Source: Thermoactinomyces intermedius (lineage in GTDB: Bacteria > Bacillota > Bacilli > Thermoactinomycetales > Thermoactinomycetaceae). Taken from it: 64,000 bases of DNA. Below, piece after piece: positions 51,978 through 61,387 of this stretch. The stretch lies in NCBI RefSeq assembly GCF_016055025.1, contig NZ_JAECVW010000002.1. One strand, 5' to 3'. The notes beneath the pieces were generated by a model. The model did no database searches. It saw only the letters and a list, made by a program, of their open reading frames with translations, and was not told the origin of the DNA. The position numbers were made by a program, and so were the translations under genes. The first letter of the stretch is position 1, and each line of letters starts with the position of its first letter.

Positions 51978-53531
51978 TTGATCAAGCGCCATTTCTACCG
52001 GAAACGGAAAAAAGACATACATGAAAACAAACAATCAGCCGATACGGATCGTTTGAAAAACAACCTTGAAACCAATGTGAATTATTTCAACAAACTGACA
52101 GAACAACATCCGGACTTGACCATCCGTTCCTTTCGAATCGGCGGGACCAACATCCAGGCGGCCTGTTTGTTTATGAAAGAAATGGTGGATGAAAAAATCA
52201 TCAGCGAACAAATTCTTGACCGGTTGATGCACAACTGGGATGAATTTTCCACCCGGGAGACCGGATTCATCCAGTCAGATGAAATCATCCACTTTATCAA
52301 AAACCACGTTTTAAGTTTCTATAAGCTCAAAGTAATCCAAAGCTATTCGGAGATTTTCACGCATTTGATCCGGGGATCCACGGCGGTGTTGGTGGACGGA
52401 TGCGACCAAGCAATTGTAATGGCCACTAGCAAGAAGTTGACAACCAGCTTGGGACCCTCCGAAACCGAAGCAATTGTCCGGGGACCCCAAATCGGTTTCA
52501 CCAACTCGCTGGAAGTCAATTTGGCGCTGCTCCGGCAAAGTTTGGCCACGCCGAATCTTACTTATAAGTCCTATGTTCTCGGAAGGCGGACACAGCGCAA
52601 AGCGTCAGTCGTCTACATCCAGGACCTCGCAGACCCGGAATTGGTCAAAACGGTGGATCAACGCATAAAAGAGATCGACATCGATGAAGTATTGGACACC
52701 AGTTATATTGAGCATTTGATCGAAGACAACACCTTTTCTCCATTTCCGCAAGTGCAAGACACCGAACGTCCGGACCGGGTGGCGGGGGCGCTGACAGAAG
52801 GACGGGTGGCGATACTTCTGGACGGGACCTCCTTTGCCCTGATTGTACCTGTCACGTTTTGGATGTTTTTGCAATCGCCGGAAGACTACTACACCCGTTG
52901 GATTCCGGGGATCCTGCTACGTTACTTGCGGTACATGTCTGCTTTTCTGTCGATTTCCCTGCCGGCTTTCTATATCGCCTTTACCTCCTTCCATCAAGGG
53001 CTGATCCCGACAAGGCTGGCGATGAGCATTGCCGCCACCCGGGAAGGTGTGCCTTTCCCGTCGGTTTTGGAGGCGTTGTTTATGGAAGTGGCAGTTGAAG
53101 TGTTGCGGGAAGCCGGGCTCCGTCTTCCCAAATCGGTCGGCCAGACCGTGGGTATTGTCGGCGGGTTGGTGATCGGGGAATCCGCTGCGCAAGCTGGCAT
53201 TGTCAGTCCCATCTTGTTGGTGGTGGTTGCGGTGACAGCGATCTCATCCTTTGCCATCCCCCAATATAACGCCGGGATCGCTCTCCGGTATTTGCGCTTT
53301 GTGCTCATGTTATTTGCCGCCTTTTTCGGTTTGTACGGGATCATCATCTTTTTCTTGTTAACAATGACTCATCTCGTCCGCTTGGAAAGCTTCGGATTCC
53401 CTTACTTGGCACCGATTGTCCCCATACGAACCCAAGATTGGAAAGACATTTTGTTCCGGTCGCCGCTGAGTCGCACAAACCGCCGTCCGGTCACCTTAAA
53501 ACCCCAAGACCCGGTCCGGCAAAAACAATGA
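51978..53531 (+). CDS. gerKA: Germinant receptor A subunit (GerA/GerK family)
   Basis: A subunit of a spore germinant receptor in the inner spore membrane. 517 residues: hydrophilic N-terminal domains (to about 290) with KVIQSYSEIFTHLIRGSTAV and the family motifs ETEAIVRGPQIGFTNSLEVN and SYVLGRRTQRKASVVYIQDL, then membrane helices with FTSFHQGLIPTRLAMSIAAT and EVLREAGLRLPKSVGQTVGI. Start TTG at 51978 behind AAAGGATGA. First of the classic A-B-C set. The ligand is not predictable. Confidence 0.92.
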   Translation: MIKRHFYRKRKKDIHENKQSADTDRLKNNLETNVNYFNKLTEQHPDLTIRSFRIGGTNIQAACLFMKEMVDEKIISEQILDRLMHNWDEFSTRETGFIQSDEIIHFIKNHVLSFYKLKVIQSYSEIFTHLIRGSTAVLVDGCDQAIVMATSKKLTTSLGPSETEAIVRGPQIGFTNSLEVNLALLRQSLATPNLTYKSYVLGRRTQRKASVVYIQDLADPELVKTVDQRIKEIDIDEVLDTSYIEHLIEDNTFSPFPQVQDTERPDRVAGALTEGRVAILLDGTSFALIVPVTFWMFLQSPEDYYTRWIPGILLRYLRYMSAFLSISLPAFYIAFTSFHQGLIPTRLAMSIAATREGVPFPSVLEALFMEVAVEVLREAGLRLPKSVGQTVGIVGGLVIGESAAQAGIVSPILLVVVAVTAISSFAIPQYNAGIALRYLRFVLMLFAAFFGLYGIIIFFLLTMTHLVRLESFGFPYLAPIVPIRTQDWKDILFRSPLSRTNRRPVTLKPQDPVRQKQ

Positions 53532-53544
53532 AGGATGTGTCGTG

Positions 53545-54648
53545 ATGCTAGACAGCAATCGGAAACAGATCACCACCATTCAAACATCGATATTCATCGC
53601 CTCGGTCATTCTGGGAATGGGCGTCCTAACCCTTCCCCGGAATGTCACGGAAGACACACAAGGACAGGACGGTTGGATTTCGGTCATTCTTGCAACCCTG
53701 ATTCTTCTGTTGATGGGATGGTTGATTATCCGGTTGAACCGGTATTATCCGGATCAAACTTTTTTTCAATACAGCACGCAAATCTTTGGCAAATGGATCG
53801 GCAATTTGGCCAATTTGATCTTTCTCTCATATCTTTTTATCACTGCCGGCTATGAATTGAGAGGCATGGCCGAGGTGACACACTTCCATTTGCTTCCCAA
53901 CACCCCGCCGGCTGTATCCATATCGCTCATGGTGTTTGTCGGGATTTATCTGATGACCGGCGGAATCGTTGCCGTCGCCCGGATGTTTGAAATTTTGCTT
54001 CCCATCACTCTCTTCTTTTTCTTTGTCGTATTGGCCACCAGCTTTAAAGTGTTTGAATGGCGAAACATTCTGCCGGTCATGGGAATGGGGGTGGAACCGG
54101 TGATCAAAGGGATTCACGGTTCATCCCTGACGTTTTCAGGTTATGAATTCATGTTGGTGTTAAACGCATTCATGCAACGAAAAAAAGAAGCATGGAAAGC
54201 GATTTCCGCCGGGATTTTGGTGCCCGCACTCTTTTACGTTGTCATTGTGATTGTCGTGGTGGGCGGATTGGGACCGGATCAGACGATCACCCTCACTTTT
54301 CCGACCATTGAATTAATCCGCTCCTACGAACTGACAGGCATATTTTTCGAACGATATGAAGTGTTTTTGCTGGCCGTCTGGATCTTGCAAATCTTCGCCA
54401 CCTATGTGAGCATGCAATACATCTTTTGTCTGGGGATTTCCCAAATTACCGGAAAAAACATCCGTTTTTTTATCTACGGAGTCTCTCCCTTGATCTTTTT
54501 GATCGCATTCCTGCCGGCGGATATCAATGAATTTTTTAACCTGGGCACCATTTTGGTGCACATCGAGCTCTTCGTGGTCTTCATCATTGTGCCGATCGCA
54601 CTGGTGGTTGCCTGGATCCGCAACCGGCGTTCAAGACACCATAATTAA
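53545..54648 (+). CDS. gerKB: Germinant receptor B subunit (GerB/GerK family)
   Basis: B subunit, an APC-superfamily membrane protein with about ten helices that is thought to hold the germinant site. 367 residues. Landmarks: FIASVILGMGVLTLPRNVTE at helix 1, AGYELRGMAEVTHFHLLPNTP and GYEFMLVLNAFMQRKKEAWK. The ATG at 53545 follows GAAGGATG. 14 bases after gerKA. Confidence 0.91.
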   Translation: MLDSNRKQITTIQTSIFIASVILGMGVLTLPRNVTEDTQGQDGWISVILATLILLLMGWLIIRLNRYYPDQTFFQYSTQIFGKWIGNLANLIFLSYLFITAGYELRGMAEVTHFHLLPNTPPAVSISLMVFVGIYLMTGGIVAVARMFEILLPITLFFFFVVLATSFKVFEWRNILPVMGMGVEPVIKGIHGSSLTFSGYEFMLVLNAFMQRKKEAWKAISAGILVPALFYVVIVIVVVGGLGPDQTITLTFPTIELIRSYELTGIFFERYEVFLLAVWILQIFATYVSMQYIFCLGISQITGKNIRFFIYGVSPLIFLIAFLPADINEFFNLGTILVHIELFVVFIIVPIALVVAWIRNRRSRHHN

Positions 54649-54659
54649 CGGAGGTCAAC

Positions 54660-55835
54660 ATGAACGGAAAAAGGCGACTGTTTGTCAGTTTGATTCTCGT
54701 AAGCCTGATCATGCTCACAGGCTGTTGGGACTACCGGGATATTGAAGAAACTTCAGCCAATATCGGACTGGCCCTTGATCTGGGTGACACAGAGACCGGT
54801 GAAGTCCGGATTGAAGGGGAAAAACCGGTGATCAACGCCACCCTTCAAATTATGGATCCGAAACAACCCTCCAGCGGAGAAGGGACAATCGATTATGAAA
54901 ATACAACGATCACCGGCAACACCTTAGGCAAGATGGCTGTGGAAGTCGCTTTATTCAACCGGGGTCCGCTCATTGGACAACACCTGAAGATCACGTTGAT
55001 CGGGGAAGAATTGGCCAAGCGAATGAATTTTCGAAACATGCTGGGCTATCTGTTTCGAGGCCCGTACGTCCGCTTAAGCAGCACCATCCTGTGCACGAAA
55101 GGAAAAGCGGGAAAGTTTCTGGAGGGCGAGGAAAAAGGCCAAGGCAATGAATTGCCGGCTTTTAAAATTCTCAGTATCGCAGACAACACCAAATATTCAC
55201 TTCGGATATTGGAACCGGTGACGTATGGAAGAGCAGGAAGATTTTTGGCAAGCAACCAAAGCTTTTTGCTTCCCTGCATCGCCAAAAAAAATAATGAAAT
55301 CGTACTGGAAGATGCTGCTGTCATCAGCGGGAGAAACAAGAAAATGATCGGTTACATGAATTCCGAAGACATCGCCGGGGTCAACTGGATTACCGGAAAA
55401 AAGGGAGGCGGCGTGTTAAACGTTTATGATGAGGATCAAGCCATTTTCGCCGTCAGGATTTTTAACATGTCCAGCAAAATCAAACCCCGTGTGGAAGGTG
55501 ACAAAATTTCTTTTGATGTCCACGTAAAAACCGAAGGCTATTTGACGGAAGACTGGATTGAAGAAGACGACGCCACAGATCCGAAATTTCTTGAACGCTT
55601 GGAACAAAAGGCAGAAGAAAAAATCGTCCATCAAATGCGTTCGGCATTGTATAAAATGCAAAAAATTTATCAGGCTGATGTGGCCGGTTTCGGAGACGCC
55701 CTCCGCATCCATGACAACAAATTGTGGCACCGCATCAAGAATGAATGGGAAGAAAAATGGTTTGCCGATGTTCCGATTCGCATTAAAGTCGATCTCAATT
55801 TGCGGGACTACGGTGTCAAAACCAAAGACGAGTGA
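54660..55835 (+). CDS. gerKC: Germinant receptor C subunit, lipoprotein (GerC/GerK family)
   Basis: C subunit, lipid-anchored on the outer face of the inner spore membrane. Signal peptide and lipobox MLTGC followed by the family start WDYRDIEE. C-terminal helix rich in charges (KAEEKIVHQMRSALYKMQKI) with a final strand (FADVPIRIKVDLNLRDYGVK). 391 residues, normal. GGAGGT precedes the ATG. Confidence 0.92.
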   Translation: MNGKRRLFVSLILVSLIMLTGCWDYRDIEETSANIGLALDLGDTETGEVRIEGEKPVINATLQIMDPKQPSSGEGTIDYENTTITGNTLGKMAVEVALFNRGPLIGQHLKITLIGEELAKRMNFRNMLGYLFRGPYVRLSSTILCTKGKAGKFLEGEEKGQGNELPAFKILSIADNTKYSLRILEPVTYGRAGRFLASNQSFLLPCIAKKNNEIVLEDAAVISGRNKKMIGYMNSEDIAGVNWITGKKGGGVLNVYDEDQAIFAVRIFNMSSKIKPRVEGDKISFDVHVKTEGYLTEDWIEEDDATDPKFLERLEQKAEEKIVHQMRSALYKMQKIYQADVAGFGDALRIHDNKLWHRIKNEWEEKWFADVPIRIKVDLNLRDYGVKTKDE

Positions 55836-55897
55836 TCCTCCTCCTTCTCACACCAAAGATATGTTATATTTGTTAAAAAATAAAGGAGGAGAAAACC

Positions 55898-56902
55898 ATG
55901 CATGCACAAATCATCCGCCAATTCGGTTCCCCGGATGTGTTTGAACCGGCAACTCTCCAGCGTCCGGCGGTGTTGCCCGGCCATGTCCTGATCCGCGTTG
56001 CCGCCACCAGTGTCAATCCGATTGATACAAAAATCCGAAGCGGAGCCGTGCCGAATGTTGCCCCCGGGCTGCCGGCCGTTTTACACGGCGATGTGGCCGG
56101 TGTTATTGAAGAAACCGGCGCAGGGGTCACCTCTTTTCAAGTCGGGGATGAGGTTTTTGCCTGTGCCGGAGGGGTTAAAAACACGCATGGCGGAGCTCTG
56201 GCCGATTACCTGCTCGTCCGTGAAGAACTGGTGGCGCCAAAACCCCGCACGCTCTCCTTCCAAGAAGCGGCCGCCCTTCCTCTGGTGTCGATCACCGCTT
56301 GGGAAGCCGTTTTTGAACGGGGACGGATTCAGGAAGGGCAAAACGTGTTGGTTCATGCCGGAACCGGGGGCGTCGGCCATATTGCCCTGCAACTGGCCAA
56401 ACTCACCGGTGCCACGGTACATACCACCGTCTCCACAGACCGGAAAGCAGAAATCGCCAAAAGGTTGGGAGCCGATCACCCCATTTTTTACCGGCAAAGC
56501 GAAGTGGATGACTATGTCAAACAATATACCGGCGGCGAAGGCTTTGACGTGGTGATCGACACCGTTGGCGGAGCCAATATCGATCGCTCTCTGCAAGCAG
56601 TCAAAATCCACGGCCATGTCGTCACCATCGCGGCCCGTTCCACGCATGATTTGTCCCTCATGCACAACAAAGGTTTGACCTTGCATGCCGTCTTTATGAT
56701 CCTCCCGATTCTCACCGGCAAAGGCCTGCAACGCCACGGTGAAATCTTGAGACAAATCAGCCGGTGGGTGGACGAAGGAAAAATCAAGCCGTTGTTGGAT
56801 GAAAAAACTTACGCTTTTGCTCAAGTGGCCGAAGCCCATCGACGACTCGAATCGGGCCAAGCAGTTGGAAAAGTCACGCTGATCAACGAAAACTTCTCCT
56901 GA
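55898..56902 (+). CDS. Quinone oxidoreductase/alcohol dehydrogenase-like protein
   Basis: Medium-chain reductase family, NADPH-dependent. N-terminal GroES-like domain (GHVLIRVAATSVNPIDTKIR, LHGDVAGVIEETGAGV) and Rossmann domain with VLVHAGTGGVGHIALQLAKL and FDVVIDTVGG. No zinc-binding Cys cluster is visible, so it belongs with the zeta-crystallin-like quinone reductases. 334 residues. AAAGGAGGAG precedes the ATG. Substrate unknown. Confidence 0.87.
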   Translation: MHAQIIRQFGSPDVFEPATLQRPAVLPGHVLIRVAATSVNPIDTKIRSGAVPNVAPGLPAVLHGDVAGVIEETGAGVTSFQVGDEVFACAGGVKNTHGGALADYLLVREELVAPKPRTLSFQEAAALPLVSITAWEAVFERGRIQEGQNVLVHAGTGGVGHIALQLAKLTGATVHTTVSTDRKAEIAKRLGADHPIFYRQSEVDDYVKQYTGGEGFDVVIDTVGGANIDRSLQAVKIHGHVVTIAARSTHDLSLMHNKGLTLHAVFMILPILTGKGLQRHGEILRQISRWVDEGKIKPLLDEKTYAFAQVAEAHRRLESGQAVGKVTLINENFS

Positions 56903-56907
56903 AAAAA

Positions 56908-56930
56908 AGAGGCGGAAATGCTCCGCCTCT
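56908..56930. terminator. Shared terminator between quinone reductase and kynB
   Basis: AGAGGCGGA/TCCGCCTCT stem with a five-base loop, flanked by A7 and T5: works in both directions. Confidence 0.85.
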
Positions 56931-56940
56931 TTTTGCCGCT

Positions 56941-57573
56941 TCAAAGGGGTTCTGCCACCGGGCGAATCACGGCCCTGACCGGGCTCCCGTCCCCTCCGAG
57001 AATGGGAAGCGGCAAAGCGATCAATTCATAGATCCCTTCTTCCACGTTGTCCAAAACCGCCCCCTCCAAAATGTGGATGCCAGCATCCCATAAAGCATGG
57101 TGTGCCGGCAACGTCTTGCTGTCGATCGGATCCACGGACGGAACATCCAGCCCGATCAGGCGGATCCCCTGTTTCTTCAGATACGGGACCGTATCCGGAT
57201 CCAAATGACAAATTTCTTCGGGAAACACGTTCCGGTCCCGCCACGAATCGGTCCGGATCAGAAGGCGGCTGATTCCGCCCCATTCTTTTTCCATCAAGTC
57301 TTCCGCCTTGATTTTTTCTCTTCCCGGCAAATGAATGACCCTGGCTTTGCCGATATAAAGATTCACATCCAATTCATGCACCTTGCTCCCCGCATCGTCA
57401 AAGTGAAAAGGGGCATCAATATGAGTCCCGGTATGGGTACTCATTTGCACTTGGCCGACATGGACCGATCCGCTTTCTTCTTTGGTAGAAATGAATTCAT
57501 ATTGAAACGGGGCATCTCCCGGCCACACCGGGATTCCGGAATGAAGGGGCTGGGAAATATCAATCCAGGTCAT
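56941..57573 (-). CDS. kynB: Kynurenine formamidase/cyclase family protein
   Basis: Metal-dependent amidohydrolase of the cyclase family, probably hydrolysing N-formylkynurenine in tryptophan breakdown. Signatures: IDISQPLHSGIPVWPGD, the metal site STHTGTHIDAPFHF, RLIGLDVPSVDPIDSKTLPA and HHALWDAGIHILEGAVLDN. About 210 residues. The start ATG (57573) overlaps the stop of an upstream short frame (TGATG), with GAGGTG as ribosome site. The other kyn genes are absent, so the role is less sure. Confidence 0.82.
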   Translation of the reverse strand: MTWIDISQPLHSGIPVWPGDAPFQYEFISTKEESGSVHVGQVQMSTHTGTHIDAPFHFDDAGSKVHELDVNLYIGKARVIHLPGREKIKAEDLMEKEWGGISRLLIRTDSWRDRNVFPEEICHLDPDTVPYLKKQGIRLIGLDVPSVDPIDSKTLPAHHALWDAGIHILEGAVLDNVEEGIYELIALPLPILGGDGSPVRAVIRPVAEPL

Positions 57574-57692
57574 CAAGTCACCTCTTTCGGTTTCTCATCC
57601 ATCATCTGCTTCAATGGTTTCACGGCTTCAAACGCATCGATGAACGAATCATCCAAAGCCTCCGGAGCAATCGTATCACATTTGGCGGGCAA
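57573..57692 (-). pseudogene. Truncated 3' end of a gene once coupled to kynB
   Basis: The minus-strand frame reads PAKCDTIAPEALDDSFIDAF and ends DEKPKEVT, with its stop overlapping the kynB start. It is only 39 residues long and has no ribosome site of its own. The tight coupling suggests it is the end of a former upstream operon gene. The family is not recognised. Confidence 0.4.
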
Positions 57693-57703
57693 AAGTCACA
57701 GAG

Positions 57704-57865
57704 ATGACTCCCTCCGCCTTTGATTATGAATATATCGGGAAGGACGGCGATTGGTATTGCTTCCAAGAACGAGGCTATGGTGCTCCCGACTCAGAAAAGA
57801 TGAAAGATTTCAAAAAAAGACATCCGCAGTTGGGATGTCTTTTTTTCCTTTATCGGAGTCAATGA
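57704..57865 (+). pseudogene. Possible gene remnant on the plus strand
   Basis: A frame of 53 residues (TPSAFDYEYIGKDGDWYCFQ, then ERGYGAPDSEKMKDF) has protein-like composition but no ribosome binding site, and reads through a terminator stem before stopping. I take it as the tail of a lost gene. Confidence 0.3.
57817..57841. terminator. Bidirectional terminator at 57.8 kb
   Basis: AAGACATCC/GGATGTCTT stem with a seven-base loop, A7 on the left and T7 on the right. Serves the minus-strand gene at 57867 and the former plus-strand gene. Confidence 0.85.
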
Positions 57866-57866
57866 T

Positions 57867-58358
57867 TCATCCTTTTAAACCGCTGTCCAACAAGGTGATT
57901 TTCACGCCGGATAAGGGGAAAAGCCGGATTTGCATGGTTTCCCGGTCTTTGAGCGCAACCATGTTTCCGTCATGGGACCAATTGGCCAAATATCCGCGAT
58001 ACGTTTGGCCCTTATACTCCAACTCCACCAGTTCATACGGCTGCAACAGTTCGCTCATGGAAAACGCCTCTTTGTTCAGTTTGGTATCCAATGGAAATTG
58101 CAATTGAAACCGGTTTTCATAAACCTGAAAACACCGGGTCAATCCTTCCATGCGGTAAAATTCCTGCGTCACGCAAGAAACGGGAATCTTAAACTTGGGT
58201 TCTGATTTCAGGACTTTTTGCACCTGGTCCGATACCGATTCCACGATCAGCTCGATATGGCCGGAACTCTCTTCATAATCATAAATCAATTGCCCGTGCA
58301 AAAACGGGATCTCTGTACGGGATATCACAATTTTGCGCAGCAAATAACTTTCTTTCAT
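57867..58358 (-). CDS. Uncharacterised protein (163 aa)
   Basis: Not recognised. Beta-rich, soluble, no signal peptide: LLRKIVISRTEIPFLHGQLI, then IELIVESVSDQVQKVLKSEP, ending in a small barrel-like part (VELEYKGQTYRGYLANW, MVALKDRETMQIRLFPLSGV). The ATG of MKESYLL at 58358 is used; an ATG 12 bases upstream directly abuts AGAGGGAGA. It has its own terminator. Confidence 0.65.
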   Translation of the reverse strand: MKESYLLRKIVISRTEIPFLHGQLIYDYEESSGHIELIVESVSDQVQKVLKSEPKFKIPVSCVTQEFYRMEGLTRCFQVYENRFQLQFPLDTKLNKEAFSMSELLQPYELVELEYKGQTYRGYLANWSHDGNMVALKDRETMQIRLFPLSGVKITLLDSGLKG

Positions 58359-58526
58359 AACGGCTCTCATTCTCCCTCTTTTCTTAATTTTATTATAAAC
58401 GAACCGGCTTCGGCTTTTCAGCACCCTCCCGAAAACGGCAAATTCATAACACGAGCGCGACCCATGCAGGGATCATTCCTTCCAAAAGAGAAATCATTGG
58501 AAAACCATTCCAAAAAGGAGTATCAT

Positions 58527-58826
58527 ATGTCAGTCCGCAGATACCGCTTATTGATCGAAGAGATCAAACGGGATATCGAAGAATGCGAAAAACAAATGTT
58601 TTATCATCTGGATGAAATGCAGCGCGCCAAACATCAAGGCAACAAAGAGGTGGAACGCCATCACCGGCTGGAACAATTGAAATGGGAACGCAAGCTTCGC
58701 GAAGCCACCCGCGCATTCATGCACACGGAACAAGCCTTGGCCAAGGCGGTGGAAGAAGAACATCTTCACCGTTTTCAGGAAGATCAGGCACGTCGCGAGG
58801 GAAAAAGCCGGAACACGTGGCAATGA
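58527..58826 (+). CDS. Small coiled-coil protein (99 aa)
   Basis: ATG at 58527, six bases after AAAAGGAG. The protein is almost entirely helical and charged (LLIEEIKRDIEECEKQMFYH, ERHHRLEQLKWERKLREATR, ALAKAVEEEHLHRFQEDQAR), so a dimeric coiled coil is likely. Not recognised. It lies 86 bases before the pyruvate oxidase gene in the same direction. Confidence 0.65.
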   Translation: MSVRRYRLLIEEIKRDIEECEKQMFYHLDEMQRAKHQGNKEVERHHRLEQLKWERKLREATRAFMHTEQALAKAVEEEHLHRFQEDQARREGKSRNTWQ

Positions 58827-58912
58827 TCCTTCTTTCTCCGTTTCAAAGGATGTTTTTATCACCGCTTGCGCACAATAAAAACAACCGAATGAACGAGAAG
58901 GAGGATTTTTCG

Positions 58913-60616
58913 ATGTTCCGAAAAAAAGCCGGTGAATACCTGGTTGATCTGCTGATCGATTGGGGAGTGGATCATATATACGGAATGCCCGGGGATTCGA
59001 TCAACTCTTTGATCGAGCCGATCCGGAAAGCCAAAGACAAAATCAAATTTATACAGGTCCGGCATGAAGAAGCCGGTGCGTTGGCCGCAGCCGCCTACGC
59101 CAAATTGACCGGAAAATTGGGCGTTTGCACCGCCATTGCCGGACCGGGGGCCATTCATCTGTTGAACGGATTGTATGACGCCAAGTTGGATCACGCTCCC
59201 GTTTTGGCCATAACCGGCCAAGTGGAATCCGATTTGATCGGTATTGACTATTTCCAGGAAGTCAATCTGGATCGCCTGTTTGACGATGTGGCCGTTTATA
59301 ACCAGCGGATCATGTCGGCCGAACAACTGCCGGCGGTGGTCAATCAGGCCATCCGGACCGCCTATGCCAAAAAAGGGGTTGCCGTTTTAACCATTCCGGA
59401 CGACATTCCCCGCTATGAAGTGGAACGGGAAGTGCGCACCACCACGTCGTTTTATTGCAAACAGGAAATCCGCCCCGATAAAAGCGATCTTCTCCAGGCC
59501 AAAGAAATCCTGTTAAAAGCGAAACGGCCGGTCATCCTGGCCGGAAAAGGAACGAAACATGCAAAAGAAAATCTGATCCACCTTGCGGAAAAAATGGCCG
59601 CGCCCATCATTCTCAGTTTGCCGGCCAAAGGCGTGATCCCCGATGAACATCCCCTTTGTCTCGGCGGTCTGGGGCTGATCGGGACGCGTCCGGCTTATGA
59701 AGCCATGCAAAACGCGGACACCCTGATTCTGGCCGGCACGTCGTTCCCGTTTACCGGCTTTTTGCCCCGGGAGGCAAAAACCATTCAAATCGACACGGAT
59801 TCCACCCAAATCGGAAAACGCATGCCCGTGGATATCGGACTGGCCGGCGACGCCGATTACACATTGGGCTGGCTCATTGACCAAGTTCCTTATCAAACGG
59901 ACCGCAGCCATTTGGAAACCCATCAAAAAATGATGAAAGACTGGTGGGATCATCTCGCGAAACAGGAAGAAGCCGATGAGGTTCCGATCAAACCGCAACG
60001 GGTGCTGAAAGCTTTGCAACAAGTCGCCGATGATGATGCCATTTTATCGGTGGATGTCGGCAATGTGACGGTATGGGTGGCACGTCATTTCCGCATGATC
60101 CGCCAACAATTTCTCACCTCCGCATGGCTGGCCACTTTGGGTTGCGGGCTTCCCGGAGCCATTGCATCCAAAATCGCACATCCGGATAAGCAAGTGTTCG
60201 CCATCTGTGGGGACGGGGGCTTCGGCATGACGATGAACGACTTTGTCACCGCCGTCAAATATGAGCTTCCCATCGTGGTGGTGGTCTTGAACAATCACAA
60301 AATCGCCATGATTAAGTTTGAACAGGAAGTGATGGGCAATGTTGAGTTCGGAACCGATCTGACCAACCCGAATTTTGCCCGCTATGCCGAAATCTGCGGC
60401 GGGATCGGCTACCGCGTGGAAACCCCCGATCAACTGCTTCCGGCCTTTGAGCTAGCAGTCAAGCAGAAAAAGCCTTGCATCATCGATGTGGTGGTTGATG
60501 CGGACGAAGCACCCATGCCGGCCAAGATCACCTTTGCTCAAGCTGCCGGTTACGCAAAGCACATGGTCAAAGAACTGTTTGCTCAGGGAAAAACCGATGT
60601 TCCTCCTCTGGTTTAA
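58913..60616 (+). CDS. Pyruvate oxidase-like ThDP enzyme
   Basis: 567 residues, three-domain ThDP fold of the pyruvate oxidase/acetolactate synthase superfamily. Pyr domain GVDHIYGMPGDSINSLIEPI with the catalytic Glu in QVRHEEAGALAAAAYA; central FAD/ADP-binding domain; PP domain with GDGGFGMTMNDF...LNN, the metal/ThDP motif. Closest in style to YdaP/Pox, giving acetate or acetyl phosphate plus CO2 from pyruvate. The ATG at 58913 follows GAAGGAGG; an upstream in-frame extension overlaps the previous gene and is not used. Confidence 0.88.
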   Translation: MFRKKAGEYLVDLLIDWGVDHIYGMPGDSINSLIEPIRKAKDKIKFIQVRHEEAGALAAAAYAKLTGKLGVCTAIAGPGAIHLLNGLYDAKLDHAPVLAITGQVESDLIGIDYFQEVNLDRLFDDVAVYNQRIMSAEQLPAVVNQAIRTAYAKKGVAVLTIPDDIPRYEVEREVRTTTSFYCKQEIRPDKSDLLQAKEILLKAKRPVILAGKGTKHAKENLIHLAEKMAAPIILSLPAKGVIPDEHPLCLGGLGLIGTRPAYEAMQNADTLILAGTSFPFTGFLPREAKTIQIDTDSTQIGKRMPVDIGLAGDADYTLGWLIDQVPYQTDRSHLETHQKMMKDWWDHLAKQEEADEVPIKPQRVLKALQQVADDDAILSVDVGNVTVWVARHFRMIRQQFLTSAWLATLGCGLPGAIASKIAHPDKQVFAICGDGGFGMTMNDFVTAVKYELPIVVVVLNNHKIAMIKFEQEVMGNVEFGTDLTNPNFARYAEICGGIGYRVETPDQLLPAFELAVKQKKPCIIDVVVDADEAPMPAKITFAQAAGYAKHMVKELFAQGKTDVPPLV

Positions 60617-60674
60617 GTCCAATGCCATAAAAAATCGAAAAAAGAAGGGACAAGCAGGGGTTTAGTAGAAGATT

Positions 60675-60686
60675 TTGTAGTTACAA
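60675..60686 (+). promoter_or_regulatory. Possible operator before the flavodoxin-like gene
   Basis: TTGTAGTTACAA, a near-palindrome (TTGTA/TACAA arms), lies 34 bases before the start of the reductase gene. Redox- or quinone-responsive repressors often bind such sites near genes of this type; this is inference. Confidence 0.25.
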
Positions 60687-60720
60687 CTTACTTTTACGTT
60701 GGAGAGGAAGGAAGAAACCC

Positions 60721-61272
60721 ATGAAATGGATGGCCATTCACGGAAGTTCACGTAAAAATGGAAACACGGAAAAACTGACCCACTATGTACTGGAAGATAT
60801 ACCGGCAACGCATCTTTATCTCCGGGAATACTCCATCCGCCCGATTGTGGATCAGCGTCATGACCCCGACGGCTTTGATCCGGTGGATGATGATTATGAC
60901 CGCCTCATTCAACAAGTCATGGAGCATGACGCCATTGTCTTTTCGACGCCTTTATACTGGTACGGGATGAGCGGGCACATGAAAAATTTCATTGACCGCT
61001 GGTCCCAAAGCTTGCGCGATCCCCGGTATGATTTCAAAGAAGCCATGCGCGGAAAACAGGCTTACGTTGTGATCACCGGCGGGGAAAACGCCCGGTTGTT
61101 TGCTCTTCCGCTCGTGCAACAGTTTGATTTGATCTTCCGGTTTATGTCCATGGATTTCAAAGGGTATTTGATCGGTTACGGAGGCAAACCCGACGGAATC
61201 CTGCATGACGAAAGAGCACTGGAAGAAGCCAAACAACTGAACCGACAACTGAAACAAATCCATGCCGGATAA
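60721..61272 (+). CDS. Flavodoxin-fold NAD(P)H-dependent reductase
   Basis: 183 residues. FMN-binding loop HGSSRKNGNTEKL at the N terminus, STPLYWYGMSGHMKNFIDRW in the second flavin loop, and VITGGENARLFALP near the third. Belongs to the NADPH-dependent FMN reductase/WrbA-like group. Probably reduces quinones or flavins in the cytosol. GGAGAGGAAGG precedes the ATG. Confidence 0.83.
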   Translation: MKWMAIHGSSRKNGNTEKLTHYVLEDIPATHLYLREYSIRPIVDQRHDPDGFDPVDDDYDRLIQQVMEHDAIVFSTPLYWYGMSGHMKNFIDRWSQSLRDPRYDFKEAMRGKQAYVVITGGENARLFALPLVQQFDLIFRFMSMDFKGYLIGYGGKPDGILHDERALEEAKQLNRQLKQIHAG

Positions 61273-61288
61273 CTTTTTCCTTTCTCCG

Positions 61289-61310
61289 GCCCCGGTATCC
61301 CTGCCGGGGC
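61289..61310 (+). terminator. Terminator after the flavodoxin-like gene
   Basis: GCCCCGG/CCGGGGC stem with an eight-base loop, followed by TTCCTTGTTTTT. Confidence 0.75.
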
Positions 61311-61387
61311 TTCCTTGTTTTTCACGGCCACAATGGTCGGAAATTCCCTAAGCTTTTGTAAAACCCGCTCAGGGAGCATCCCTTACA

